DNA of 64,000 bases from Endozoicomonas euniceicola (GTDB taxonomy: Bacteria > Pseudomonadota > Gammaproteobacteria > Pseudomonadales > Endozoicomonadaceae): NCBI RefSeq assembly GCF_025562755.1, contig NZ_CP103300.1, positions 1,705,001 to 1,769,000 on the forward strand, in the 5' to 3' direction. The notes beneath the pieces are model-generated. The model was not told the origin of the DNA and ran no database searches. It worked only from the letters and a program-made list of their open reading frames with translations. Every line of letters begins with the position of its first letter. The first letter of the stretch is position 1. Below, piece after piece: positions 1 to 9,934 of the stretch. A program made the position numbers and the translations under genes.

Positions 1-1213
1 TATCCACCAGCAAACCAGACAGCTCCCGGGCAACACTTGGCACTGCTTTCAGCATTTTGCTGACATCCGGACCACCTTCCTGCTTTGAGCGTTCCAGCAG
101 TTTTTCTGGCTGAGCCCAGACACTCAGGAGAATGGTGCAGGCCGTAAAGCTTTCCTCCACATCCTTCATATCTTTATGGCTGAAAATTTCTTCCCAGAAG
201 TTCACCAGAATGGCATTACCTTCACCAAAACCTTTTGACCACAGTTTTAGTTCGTCAAACGCCTGCTCTTCCGCAGATTCCGGGCGGCATTCAAGGGGAA
301 TAATATCCAGCCCCATTTCAATCTGGCGAACGGTCAGGTCTACCATATTGAACAGGATGCGGTGAATATCCTTATCCTGTTGCTCACTGGCAAACTTGAA
401 GCTGCTGCCAAAAATACCCTTGATCCAGCGGTTAGGTGGCACTGGCTGAGGCGACCCGACCATGGCGAAGATAAAACCCTGCACTTCCCGGAAGCTCATA
501 CCACTATTAGCTGCCAGCACTTCTTTCAGCAGTTTTTCCTGATGCTTATCGAAACGCCAGTCTGGAATAGAGGAACGCTCTTTGCGCAGACCCAGCTCGA
601 TTTCTACATCTTCGAGGTCACCATGTATTTCGCGGTCAATCACACCTCGTTCAAAAGCGGCACGGATAGCTTCAATACTGCTACTGCCTTTCAATTCTAC
701 CAGCGCACCCATGATAGCTGTATTCAGGTAGTCACCGTCGTCTTCACGGTCGTTCAGCATAGTCGTCAGTTTACTGATTGTTTCATCACGATCAGCGGTG
801 TGGAAAGATGCGTTCCAGCGTAAAGACTCTATTGCCAGATCACGGGCATCTTCGACTTCATCAGTATTGCAGGCAATTTGCCACAGACGTTCCGTGGCAC
901 TGATACCAAAACGTCCCATTACCGACGGCAGGTATTCGGCAATAATAAAGTTGTCGTCTTCCTGATAAAACAGGCTGATCAGCGGCTCTACTGCCTGTTC
1001 GGTCTGCAAGATACCCAGCACCCGCCAGGCATGGATCGGAGCCCAGACGATGTCTTCGTCATCATGGTTTAACAGTGGCCAGTCCTGCGCCATTTTCAAC
1101 AGCTCTGGAACATGGGTTTCATTAAAATCGAAGCGGCTATAGTCTGCCCACTCCTTCCAATCGCATTGACCGATGGACAGCAGCTCGGAAACAGGTGAGG
1201 TATACGGGCTCAT
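1..1213 (-). CDS. UPF0149/SecA-tail-type protein with N-terminal HEAT-like region, 3' end beyond window
   Basis: An open frame of 404 codons runs without a stop from ATG 1213 to the window edge, so its C-terminus is missing. The N-terminal half (MSPYTSPVSELLSIGQ, then DDEDIVWAPIHAWRVLGI and LTTMLNDREDDGDYLNTA) looks like HEAT-type helical repeats of the DUF1186 kind. The later part (WIKGIFGSSFKF, ALSVWAQPEK-like CTILLSVWAQPEKLLER) resembles the YgfB/YecA UPF0149 helical fold. It is probably a cytoplasmic protein of unknown function; members often carry a C-terminal SEC-C zinc motif, which would lie off the window. The frame stays open upstream to an ATG at 1276, which would add a hydrophobic leader (IIASLFILLITIPVIS). 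I prefer 1213 because the family starts near PVSELL, but neither start has a strong ribosome binding site. Confidence 0.7.
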   Translation of the reverse strand, partial: MSPYTSPVSELLSIGQCDWKEWADYSRFDFNETHVPELLKMAQDWPLLNHDDEDIVWAPIHAWRVLGILQTEQAVEPLISLFYQEDDNFIIAEYLPSVMGRFGISATERLWQIACNTDEVEDARDLAIESLRWNASFHTADRDETISKLTTMLNDREDDGDYLNTAIMGALVELKGSSSIEAIRAAFERGVIDREIHGDLEDVEIELGLRKERSSIPDWRFDKHQEKLLKEVLAANSGMSFREVQGFIFAMVGSPQPVPPNRWIKGIFGSSFKFASEQQDKDIHRILFNMVDLTVRQIEMGLDIIPLECRPESAEEQAFDELKLWSKGFGEGNAILVNFWEEIFSHKDMKDVEESFTACTILLSVWAQPEKLLERSKQEGGPDVSKMLKAVPSVARELSGLLVD

Positions 1214-1438
1214 GGAGATTACCGGAATGGTTATGAGGAGAATAAAAAGGCTGGCAATAATAGATGATCGAGTCATTCAATCATAGGGATTTATAATCAA
1301 AAACATTAATCAGCACAGAAAGTAAAATAATGCCACTTTATTATTAATATTTTTAATTCAGGGACTCCGTTCGCCCTTCAGAAAAGTGTCTATATTGACT
1401 GCTGATTGCCTATTCCCAAATATTGATAAAGTACTGTT

Positions 1439-3022
<1,584 letters not shown>

Positions 3023-3097
3023 GCCAGCCATCAATAAACAGTACCCGGGAAAACCGTAAGGAAAGTAGCATTCAATAATATACTGACACCTACTTCA

Positions 3098-3115
3098 TTC
3101 CTGCGAAGGCGGGAA
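3098..3115. repeat. Short GC-rich stem-loop (TTCCTGC/GCGGGAA)
   Basis: TTCCTGC at 3098-3104 pairs with GCGGGAA at 3109-3115 around a GAAG loop, with one G-T pair. It resembles the perfect stem-loop at 17473-17498 in arm composition and may belong to the same class of dispersed intergenic hairpin. No T-run follows. Confidence 0.45.
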
Positions 3116-3260
3116 ACCATCACGAACAAGGCCATGCACATCCTATGTTCACCAGTAAGTATAATTCCCAATAAAAGTAATAAAATTAATATTCGTCACT
3201 TCCCAATCAGCCCAATGCTGCCCGAAACTCCGGGAATAGTGGACACTGACTTTTTTAGCC

Positions 3261-3285
3261 GCAGGGAAAATCCCTGCGCTTTTTC
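3261..3285 (+). terminator. Rho-independent terminator upstream of nrdD
   Basis: GCAGGGA (3261-3267) and TCCCTGC (3271-3277) form a perfect 7-bp stem with an AAA loop, followed by GCTTTTTCG. It would end plus-strand transcription from the exported repeat protein gene before the nrdD promoter. The 403 bp between the two genes hold only this, the stem-loop at 3098 and the nrdD control signals. Confidence 0.65.
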
Positions 3286-3297
3286 GTCTTGTCAATA

Positions 3298-3325
3298 TTG
3301 AAGATTTATTATCTTTCCGGATAAT
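3298..3325 (+). promoter_or_regulatory. Candidate sigma70 promoter of nrdDG
   Basis: TTGAAG (3298-3303) and GATAAT (3320-3325) are separated by 16 bp. The predicted start lies near 3332, leaving a leader of about 90 nt and placing the NrdR box at 3338-3353 just downstream. Confidence 0.5.
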
Positions 3326-3337
3326 AAGCGGACGGAA

Positions 3338-3353
3338 ACACTACATCTTGTGC
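3338..3353. promoter_or_regulatory. Candidate NrdR box
   Basis: ACACTACATCTTGTGC matches 13 of 16 positions of the NrdR consensus acaCWAtATaTwGtgt as I know it. NrdR is the ATP-cone repressor of ribonucleotide reductase operons, so the placement before nrdD makes sense. NrdR boxes usually occur as pairs three helical turns apart. A second, much weaker half-match (CCACAACCAGATGACT) starts at 3370. Confidence 0.5.
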
Positions 3354-3425
3354 CTCCACAACCAACAGACCACAACCAGATGACTCCCTTCATCATCTCA
3401 ACCTGATATTCCGGAGAAGTTCTCA

Positions 3426-5543
3426 ATGACCGAGATCATCAAACGCGATGGCTCACGCCAACCATTCGACGCAGAACGTATATTCAAAGCAGTCGTACGC
3501 GCGTTGAATGATGCTCATGTTAAAGACGACACTTTTTCCCAATTTGTAGCGTCTAAAGTAGCCAGCACCTGCGAAGGCCAGGCGCAGGTCGATATCTATG
3601 ATATCCAGGACCTGGTAGAAGACCTGCTGATGAGCAGCCCTTACCATGACGCTGCCCGCAAATACATCGAGTATCGTCATACCCGTGATATTGCCCGGGA
3701 ATCACGTAACGCTCTAAGCAAAGATATTCTGAGCATTATTAATCAGGATAACGATGAACTGCTGAATGAAAACGCGAACAAGGATAGCAAGATTATCCCA
3801 ACCCAGCGTGACCTGCTGGCAGGCGTTGTTGCCAAACACTACGCCAAACAGCACATTCTGCCAAAAGACATTTCAGCGGCTCATGAACGTGGTGAAATTC
3901 ATTACCACGACCTGGACTACGCGCCTTTCTTCCCAATGTTCAACTGCATGCTGATCGACATTGAAGGCATGATGACCAAGGGGTTTCGCATGGGGAATGC
4001 GGAAATTGAGACACCCCGATCCATCACTACCGCCACGGCGATCACCGCACAGATTATTGCCCAGGTATCCAGCCATATTTATGGTGGTACCAGCATCAAT
4101 GAAATCGACCGGATTCATGCTCCTTATGTCACGAAAACATTTGAAAAGCATTTGAAAGAAGGGATTCGCTGGATTGGTGATGAAGCCAAAGCCCGTGAAT
4201 ACGCCATGGAGCGCACCGAGAAAGACTGTTACGACGCTTATCAGGCACTGGAATACGAAGTAAACACTCTGCACACCGCCAACGGTCAGACACCGTTTGT
4301 CACCTTTGGTTTTGGTCTGGGAACCAGCTGGGAAGAACGACTGGTGCAAAAGTCGATTCTGAAAAACCGTATTCGTGGACTGGGCCGTAACAAGAAGACA
4401 CCTGTCTTCCCTAAACTGGTGTTCGCTATTCGCAAAGGCGTCAATTTCAGCAAGGACGACCCGAACTACGACATCAAACAACTGGCTCTGGAATGTGCCA
4501 GCAAGCGCATGTACCCGGATATCCTCAACTACGACAAGCTGGTTGAAGTGACTGGCAGCTTCAAGACACCAATGGGTTGTCGTTCATTCCTGGGGACTTA
4601 TGAAGAAAATGGCCAGCTGATACACGACGGTCGAAATAACCTGGGTGTTGTCTCCCTGAACCTGCCCCGTATCGCTATTGAAAGTGAAAACGAAACAGAC
4701 TTCTTTAAGCGACTTGATAAGCGTATGGAGCTGGCAAAATCCGCCCTGATGACACGCATCAAACGTCTGGATAACGTTCAGGCAAAAGTCGCTCCTATCC
4801 TTTATGTTGAAGGTGCCTGTGGCGTTCGCCTGAAGCCCGAAGACAAAGTCAGCGAAATATTCAAAAATGGTCGTGCCTCCATCTCCCTGGGCTACATCGG
4901 TATTCACGAAACCATTAATGCCTTGTACAACAGCGGACATATCTACGACAGTGAAGAACTGCGTCAGAAAGCCCTGTCGTTAATTGAATACATCCGTGGT
5001 CGTGTAAACGAATGGAAAGAAGAAACCGGTTACGGCTTCAGCCTTTACTCCACCCCCAGCGAAAGCCTGTGTGACCGTTTCTGCCGACTGGATCAGAAAG
5101 AGTTCGGTGTTATTGAAGGTGTCACCGACAAAGGTTACTACACCAACTCTTTCCACCTGGATGTAGAAAAAAAGGTCACCCCTTACGACAAGGTAGACTT
5201 CGAGATGGATTACCCGATGCATGCCAGCGGTGGTTTCATCTGCTACGGTGAGTTCCCGAACCTGCTGAATAATGTCAAGGCTCTGGAAAACGTCTGGGAC
5301 TACACCTACGACAAGGTCCCTTACTATGGAACTAACACACCCATCGATACCTGCTACAGCTGTGGTTACGAAGGTGAGTTCAACGCCACCAGTCGTGGTT
5401 TCGAATGTCCGCAGTGTAAAAACCGGGACTCTGAAAAAATGTCTGTAACCCGTCGTGTTTGTGGTTACCTGGGTCAGCCTAACAGTCGTCCGTTCATCAA
5501 AGGTAAGCAGGAAGAAGTGGTACGCCGCGTTAAACACCTATGA
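3426..5543 (+). CDS. nrdD: Anaerobic ribonucleoside-triphosphate reductase
   Basis: Class III ribonucleotide reductase large subunit, which reduces NTPs to dNTPs without oxygen using a glycyl radical. At 705 aa it is close to the E. coli length (712). An N-terminal ATP-cone (ITKRDG-like IIKRDGSRQPFDAERI, residues about 4-95) gives allosteric control. The catalytic barrel follows. The C-terminal zinc site is visible as CYSC and CPQC. The radical-bearing loop RRVCGYLGQPNSRPF places the glycine at about residue 680. The start ATG has GGAGAAG upstream (3413-3419). It overlaps nrdG by an ATGA, so the two are translationally coupled. It indicates anaerobic or microaerobic growth. Confidence 0.97.
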   Translation: MTEIIKRDGSRQPFDAERIFKAVVRALNDAHVKDDTFSQFVASKVASTCEGQAQVDIYDIQDLVEDLLMSSPYHDAARKYIEYRHTRDIARESRNALSKDILSIINQDNDELLNENANKDSKIIPTQRDLLAGVVAKHYAKQHILPKDISAAHERGEIHYHDLDYAPFFPMFNCMLIDIEGMMTKGFRMGNAEIETPRSITTATAITAQIIAQVSSHIYGGTSINEIDRIHAPYVTKTFEKHLKEGIRWIGDEAKAREYAMERTEKDCYDAYQALEYEVNTLHTANGQTPFVTFGFGLGTSWEERLVQKSILKNRIRGLGRNKKTPVFPKLVFAIRKGVNFSKDDPNYDIKQLALECASKRMYPDILNYDKLVEVTGSFKTPMGCRSFLGTYEENGQLIHDGRNNLGVVSLNLPRIAIESENETDFFKRLDKRMELAKSALMTRIKRLDNVQAKVAPILYVEGACGVRLKPEDKVSEIFKNGRASISLGYIGIHETINALYNSGHIYDSEELRQKALSLIEYIRGRVNEWKEETGYGFSLYSTPSESLCDRFCRLDQKEFGVIEGVTDKGYYTNSFHLDVEKKVTPYDKVDFEMDYPMHASGGFICYGEFPNLLNNVKALENVWDYTYDKVPYYGTNTPIDTCYSCGYEGEFNATSRGFECPQCKNRDSEKMSVTRRVCGYLGQPNSRPFIKGKQEEVVRRVKHL

Positions 5544-6031
5544 GATACCAGCGCTACTATCCGATAGATGTCGTCAACGGCGAAGGAACCCGGGCCACCC
5601 TGTTTGTCAGTGGTTGTGAACATTTCTGTAAAGGTTGTCATAACTCCACCACCTGGGACCCGGACTCGGGTATTCCGTACAGTGAAGAATTTGAGCAGAA
5701 GATTCTGGACGATCTTACTGACGAACGGATCAAACGTGATGGCTTATCCCTGTCTGGCGGGGATCCTCTGTTCCCCGGCAATCTGAAAATGATTGAGCGA
5801 CTGGTTAAAAGGGTAAAAACGGAATTGCCGGAAAAAGATATCTGGCTATGGACGGGTTATACCCTGGAAAACCTTAGCCCAAAACAGAAAGCTATCATCC
5901 ACTATATTGACGTGCTGATTGACGGTAAGTTTGAAGAAGGCAAGCGTGACCTGACTCTGCCCTGGCGGGGTAGCAGCAACCAGAGGGTTATGCGTCTGAT
6001 TAATGGCAAACCTGATTCCTATATTGTGTAA
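5540..6031 (+). CDS. nrdG: Anaerobic ribonucleotide reductase activating protein (radical SAM)
   Basis: A 163-aa radical-SAM activase that installs the glycyl radical on NrdD. The CX3CX2C iron-sulfur motif is Cys26, Cys30, Cys33 (VSGCEHFCKGCHN), and the glycine-rich SAM motif LSLSGGDPLF follows. The length matches the short NrdG class (E. coli 154 aa). It starts inside the nrdD stop (ATGA) and ends just before the strong hairpin at 6047-6076, so nrdDG is a two-gene operon. Confidence 0.96.
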   Translation: MRYQRYYPIDVVNGEGTRATLFVSGCEHFCKGCHNSTTWDPDSGIPYSEEFEQKILDDLTDERIKRDGLSLSGGDPLFPGNLKMIERLVKRVKTELPEKDIWLWTGYTLENLSPKQKAIIHYIDVLIDGKFEEGKRDLTLPWRGSSNQRVMRLINGKPDSYIV

Positions 6032-6046
6032 TTCTACATCGCGTAA

Positions 6047-6076
6047 CAACAAAGGGCGGAAAACCGCTCTTTGTTG
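6047..6076 (+). terminator. Hairpin terminator after nrdDG
   Basis: CAACAAAGGGCGG (6047-6059) and CCGCTCTTTGTTG (6064-6076) form a 13-bp stem with one G-U pair and an AAAA loop, 15 bp after the nrdG stop. The distal arm itself ends in T-rich sequence, but there is no long U-tract, so this may be a 3'-protecting or bidirectional terminator. Confidence 0.6.
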
Positions 6077-6088
6077 CATGTGACTGCT

Positions 6089-6108
6089 CCCCACCCTATC
6101 GGGTGAGG
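6089..6108 (-). mobile_element. IS200/IS605-type right-end hairpin (possible omega-RNA 3' end)
   Basis: Read on the minus strand, CCTCACCC-GATA-GGGTGGGG forms an 8-bp stem 11 bp after the tnpB stop. Hairpins of this look directly downstream of tnpB are the right ends of IS200/IS605 elements and the 3' end of the guide (omega) RNA. The guide sequence would be the bases just past the hairpin. Confidence 0.5.
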
Positions 6109-6119
6109 CTTCTGATTTC

Positions 6120-7004
6120 TTAGGCAGCAACCGACAGTCTGCCGGATTTACGCAAGCCTCCATCAGCAGAAACGGACAGTCCTTCCGCCTTTAATTTCAA
6201 TATGCCTTGCTTCTTGATATTGCGAGCTGCATTAATATCCCGGTCATGGATAGCACCACAGCTACACTCCCATGATCGGATTCTCAATGGCATTTTTTCC
6301 TGTTTCAAATCGCAGACTGAGCAAGTTTTAGAGGATGCAAACCACTGGTCTATCTTCACCAGATGTTTACCTTCCTGCTTTGCCTTGTATTCGAGTTTGG
6401 TTATCAGTGAATGCCAGCCAGCATCAGCAATAGAACGAGCAAGACGCTTGTTCTTGAGCATGTTTTTAACTTTCAGTGTCTCCACAATCACCGCTTGGTT
6501 TTCGTCGATGAGTTGTTTTGATAGCTTATGCTGAAAATCATTACGGGCAAAGGCTACACGCTCATGCGCCTTTGCCACCAATAAACGGGCTTTGTGCCTA
6601 CCTTTTGAGCCTTTCTTGCAGCGAGATAGAGCCTGTTGTTTTCTTTTCAGGTTACGTTGTGCTTTTTTCAGAAAGCGAGGATTGCCAGTCTTATGGCCGG
6701 TACTGGTGATAGCCAGATCAGCAATCCCCATATCAACACCGACAACCTGATTAGCTTCAAGATTATCAATCTGTTTTAGTTGTTCCTGGGTATCATCAGC
6801 CAATATGGAGGCAAAATACTTGCCGGTTAGCGTTCTGCTCAGGGTGATAGACTTCACCTTACCCACTATTTCACGATGCACTTTAGCCCTTATGGGCTTG
6901 CACTTGGGGATTTTTATCCAGTTATCGCCCACAGAGACAGACGTACAATGGTAGCTACTTTGCTTGCCATGCTTTTTCTTGAAGCGAGGAAATCTTGCCT
7001 GCAA
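6120..7004 (-). CDS. tnpB: TnpB-family RNA-guided endonuclease of an IS200/IS605-type element, 5'-truncated
   Basis: 294 aa from the ATG at 7004. The frame is open up to 7097, adding KYSWLKNADSIALQQATINL and further family-like sequence before a stop. Intact TnpB is usually about 370-400 aa, so the N-terminal helix-turn-helix/wedge segment is missing. The RuvC triad is all present: Asp in GVDMGIADLAI, Glu in VIVETLKVKNM, Asp in HDRDINAARNI. The zinc finger CSVC...CSCG is also intact. No tnpA lies nearby. The missing start region suggests a dead or recombined copy despite intact catalytic residues. It is convergent with nrdDG. Confidence 0.85.
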   Translation of the reverse strand: MQARFPRFKKKHGKQSSYHCTSVSVGDNWIKIPKCKPIRAKVHREIVGKVKSITLSRTLTGKYFASILADDTQEQLKQIDNLEANQVVGVDMGIADLAITSTGHKTGNPRFLKKAQRNLKRKQQALSRCKKGSKGRHKARLLVAKAHERVAFARNDFQHKLSKQLIDENQAVIVETLKVKNMLKNKRLARSIADAGWHSLITKLEYKAKQEGKHLVKIDQWFASSKTCSVCDLKQEKMPLRIRSWECSCGAIHDRDINAARNIKKQGILKLKAEGLSVSADGGLRKSGRLSVAA

Positions 7005-7103
7005 TTTGGGATTGAAAAAGTTTTGAAAGGCCGTATCCAGATTGATAGTGGCCTGTTGCAGTGCAATAGAGTCAGCGTTTTTCAGCCATGAGTACTTTCA
7101 TAT

Positions 7104-7124
7104 CCCCGCCCGCATTGGGCGAGG
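7104..7124 (-). mobile_element. Second IS605-like end hairpin abutting the truncated tnpB 5' side
   Basis: On the minus strand CCTCGCCC-AATGC-GGGCGGGG forms an 8-bp stem with the same layout as the hairpin after tnpB at 6089-6108. It sits about 7 bp before the point where tnpB-like sequence begins (7097). It may be the right end of another element of the same family into which the truncated tnpB was joined. Confidence 0.4.
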
Positions 7125-7165
7125 GTTTACGACGATTTTGCTAAACAGCAGATCGGTAACTGGAT

Positions 7166-9112
7166 TTACTGCCCATTCGATCTAGCTTTCAGTCTACGCT
7201 CTGCCCCTGCCTGTATATTGCCAGCAAGAGCCATCTTGTGCCGTTTGTGCCTGGCTCTCAGGAAGTTTGCGTATCGGCTATCCAGATAAAAAGTTGCGCC
7301 CGATTCAGTTTCACTTTCTGAGTAGATGTCTATTTCCGTACCAGTTTTTGGAGTCAGAAGAAGCGTATACAGAAAATCCAATACCTCGGTGTTTATTCTG
7401 GATATCTGGTGGTCTGAGCGACCTCTGGCATGGTCAGGGGTTTCTGTATAAATATCAAGTGCATATACAGAGACAAAAAACAGGTTTCTTAATGAGTCGC
7501 CGGAGGTTTTAGACGTTGCCACACTCTCGTCCAAAAAGTCCAGAACACTACGCGCCATTCGAAATACCCAGCGAACGATTGATTCATAGTTTACATTGCT
7601 GGCAGATGGCAGCGGATTATGTTCGTCGACTTCCTGCAGTTCATACGTATCATTGAGCCCTCTAATCAAAGACAGAGCCTGTTCATTTTGCCCTAATACA
7701 ACAAGCTGTAACGCCACATGCATTTCGTTCAGTATGTGCCACCTTTGAAAATTATTGAGTCTCCGATGAATTGTATTGGCTCTAAGCCAGAAGTGATTTG
7801 CCAGAATAGCGTTGGTATGGGGGAAAACATTGTTTCTTGCATAAGCGAGACTAGAGAGAGGCATGTCGCTATCCGGCACTAATAAATTAGCCAGAGAATC
7901 GAGTCGGGTTACAGTCTCAACAGTGTGGGCATCTTGATCGAGCTCGGCTCGACTTTCAGGGTCGGAAGCTGTCACCTGCTCTTCCACACGTCTGGCAATG
8001 ATAAAGCTTCTGAAGTACTGAATAATGCCAAAGGCCATTCGGAGCCCATCATTGAGATGGTCGGCCGTGAATGGTCGACCCGGGTTATTAACGGACTGCG
8101 AAAAGCTTTCAAATACTTCGTTAACGTATCTGTTTTCAATCCAGTTGTTGAGGCCGACTTGTTCGCGCTGCGCTGAAATTTCTGACTGACTGTATTGGCT
8201 GATTGTGTGGATTACCATAACAAGGTGGGATATTGAACGTCTGTATTCATTTGTCTGGGGTTCTGATAAACCACCTGAATCTCTGAGTTTGAGATATTGT
8301 TTTAGAAGGCAAGCGTGCAGTGCAATCAGAACATTTTGAGTACCGTAAAGGCCCGGGTTCCTTAAAACAGTTTGGAGGCTTCCTGAAGTTGTCAGTTGAC
8401 TGAGCTGAATATTATCAGCTGGCTGAGTTCTCAAGTATAATTCGCTGTCATTAGCATCTGCCGTTATTGTGGGAGCATTGTCTGTTTGGTCTTCCGCCAC
8501 CAGGGGAAGAGCTTGAATCTCAGTCGATATTTGTTCAACAGGCGTCTGACGCCCCGGATTAGATTCATTGACTACATTTGCAAGCTCGTATGCGTCGAGG
8601 TTCTGGTTCACCACAGTGTCAAGAGCTTCCCGAGGTGACGTCAGGCCTGTTCCGGAAGCTCCATCGGTGATATCTTCACCGCTTCCCGCCATTTCGGCTA
8701 ACCAGGGAGGTATTTGCCCGGAAGCACCGGCACTTGCGTGTTCTCCGTCACCCAACTGCCCTGCCACCCAACTTACGGCTTCTTCTCTCTGGCTTGTGTT
8801 AATGTCGGGTGCATGACTTGCGCCTGTAGCCGTTGCCTCAGTTTCCGTTCCTGAAGGTTGAACTGGCCAAAAAGCGCTCACCAGATTTCGAGCGACTCTA
8901 TTTACATCCAAATGAAGAGTCTGTACTGCTGTTAAAACCACAAACACGCCATTGAGTGAATACGTTAGCCGGGGGGCTTTTTCTGAGCAGCTACCTGCAT
9001 CTGGATAAACGGCATGACCGCCAATTGGAAGACAACACAATATTGTACTCAATAGTGCGGCTCTAAAGCTCTTTGCCAGAAGCCTTTTCTTGGGAAAATA
9101 TGGAAACAACAT
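7166..9112 (-). CDS. Exported protein of unknown function
   Basis: 648 aa with a positively charged start and signal peptide (KSFRAALLSTILCCLPIGGHA, about residues 14-34). Residues about 80-230 are low-complexity, rich in Ala, Ser, Thr, Gly and acidic residues. The rest is predominantly helical (for example LIALHACLLKQYLKLRD, VMVIHTISQYSQSEI, FGIIQYFRSFIIARRVEE, VALQLVVLGQNEQALSLI) and ends in a basic tail (FLRARHKRHK, AERRLKARSNGQ). No recognised domain or catalytic motif was seen. ATG 9112 is preceded by AGAAAAGG. It is a single gene, divergent from nothing obvious, and could be an envelope or host-directed protein. Confidence 0.75.
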   Translation of the reverse strand: MLFPYFPKKRLLAKSFRAALLSTILCCLPIGGHAVYPDAGSCSEKAPRLTYSLNGVFVVLTAVQTLHLDVNRVARNLVSAFWPVQPSGTETEATATGASHAPDINTSQREEAVSWVAGQLGDGEHASAGASGQIPPWLAEMAGSGEDITDGASGTGLTSPREALDTVVNQNLDAYELANVVNESNPGRQTPVEQISTEIQALPLVAEDQTDNAPTITADANDSELYLRTQPADNIQLSQLTTSGSLQTVLRNPGLYGTQNVLIALHACLLKQYLKLRDSGGLSEPQTNEYRRSISHLVMVIHTISQYSQSEISAQREQVGLNNWIENRYVNEVFESFSQSVNNPGRPFTADHLNDGLRMAFGIIQYFRSFIIARRVEEQVTASDPESRAELDQDAHTVETVTRLDSLANLLVPDSDMPLSSLAYARNNVFPHTNAILANHFWLRANTIHRRLNNFQRWHILNEMHVALQLVVLGQNEQALSLIRGLNDTYELQEVDEHNPLPSASNVNYESIVRWVFRMARSVLDFLDESVATSKTSGDSLRNLFFVSVYALDIYTETPDHARGRSDHQISRINTEVLDFLYTLLLTPKTGTEIDIYSESETESGATFYLDSRYANFLRARHKRHKMALAGNIQAGAERRLKARSNGQ

Positions 9113-9377
9113 TACTGCATCAACCTTTTCTTATGGACAGGCCTAAGTTATTGCCATTGTTTAAATATGCAATTACATGCATGGGAAGAGAAAAGTTTAT
9201 ATGGCATGAAATAAAAAATGATTATTTTATCTGTATCAGTCTAATAAGAACTTCCATTAAAAGTTATTTTTTTTTGAAAAAATACGGCATAACCAACAGG
9301 TTCTTAATAAGCCATTTAATAAATAGTTAAGCCGTCGTTTATAATTCAGAAGTACTTAAAATCATCAAAATTTCCAG
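9113..9377. other. AT-rich intergenic stretch
   Basis: AT-rich, with a run of T near 9269-9277. It presumably holds the promoter of the minus-strand gene starting at 9112. I see no gene or repeat in it. Confidence 0.5.
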
Positions 9378-9787
9378 TCAGGAAAGTGCAGGCAGTGTAC
9401 AAACACCCAACCCACCCTGACTTTCGATTGTCGTATGAATTTCTATAGCCGGTATTGAACGAATATCTTTAATCTCCATTTTGATTTCATAGTAACGTTC
9501 ATCATTTTTGGACTGTAGCTGCAACGTGGATTCCAGCACTCTCTGTTCCGGTTCCGAGATGGAATGGAATACGTACTTAGGGAAGCAGCAGAACATAATA
9601 TACCGCTGTTGGCTTTTGGCGGTTGGCTGTATGAGCAGCTAATAGCCAACAGCCAAAAGCCAACAGCCAAAAGCCCGGTAAGTTATTGAATGCTGCGCCC
9701 CTTAGACCCTATACAGGGCGAAAGCTTCATACGTACGGTTAAGCCAATAACAAAAAATAAAGCAATAACCTGCAGAATTTGGTCCAT
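9378..9787 (-). pseudogene. Small membrane-anchored protein gene split by a miniature element
   Basis: On the minus strand ATG 9787 opens MDQILQVIALFFVIGLTV (a membrane segment), continues to GGGTC at 9705, and is interrupted by the palindromic element at 9580-9701 with TAA on each side. If the element and one TAA are removed, the frame continues without error through KYVFHSISEPEQRVLES to the stop at 9378, giving 285 bp or 94 aa. With the element present, translation stops after about 34 residues (...GSKGRSIQ). The C-terminal part is soluble-looking and charged (NDERYYEIKMEIKDIRS). I do not recognise the family. Confidence 0.7.
9580..9701 (-). mobile_element. Palindromic miniature element, copy 1 (122 bp, TTA target duplication)
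   Basis: Inverted orientation relative to the other four copies. It begins GGGAAGCAGCAGAACATAAT and ends in GCTGCGCCCC, with TTA at 9577-9579 and 9702-9704. The interior is a run of 7-bp GCCAACA/GCCAAAA-type units on both arms, so the whole element can fold into one long hairpin. It splits the small membrane-protein gene at 9378-9787. Confidence 0.85.
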
Positions 9788-9789
9788 CC

Positions 9790-9873
9790 GTTACGCACCC
9801 CCTACGAATCATCAAGGATTCCAGACGAGGTCACTGCTCTGCAGCCCTGATTCTTTCGTTAAAAGTGCGTAAC
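9790..9873. repeat. 84-bp segment bounded by inverted GTTACGCAC/GTGCGTAAC
   Basis: GTTACGCAC at 9790-9798 and GTGCGTAAC at 9865-9873 are perfect 9-bp inverted copies. The same 9-mer ends the transposase relic at 10970 (GTGCGTAAC on the minus strand, including its stop codon). These may be leftover insertion-sequence ends. The 9790 copy also lies just before the start codon of the split gene. Confidence 0.4.
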
Positions 9874-9874
9874 A

Positions 9875-9934
9875 TCAGTTCGTAAGCTGAAACACATCCT
9901 GTATCCGCACGGCAAGCGTACCAGAGCCATCACT
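9875..9934 (-). pseudogene. Scrap resembling the C-terminus of ATP-dependent helicase HrpB
   Basis: The minus strand encodes SDGSGTLAVRIQDVFQLTN then a stop. It resembles the near-C-terminal (V)LAVRLQEMFG segment that I associate with HrpB. It is only about 20 residues with no flanking similarity. The call is by eye and is supported mainly by the second HrpB-like scrap at 10742-10956 in the same strand and order. Confidence 0.35.

Noticed and set aside
132..1072. Three plus-strand ORFs of 64-153 aa
   Set aside because: They are antisense to the long minus-strand UPF0149-type frame, which has family-like sequence throughout; no ribosome binding sites or recognisable products.
3286..3305. FNR site before nrdD (TTGTCAATATTGAA)
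   Set aside because: The second half-site is in the wrong orientation for the TTGAT-N4-ATCAA dyad.
9690..9872. 60-aa plus-strand ORF
   Set aside because: It starts inside the miniature element and runs antisense over the split membrane-protein gene.
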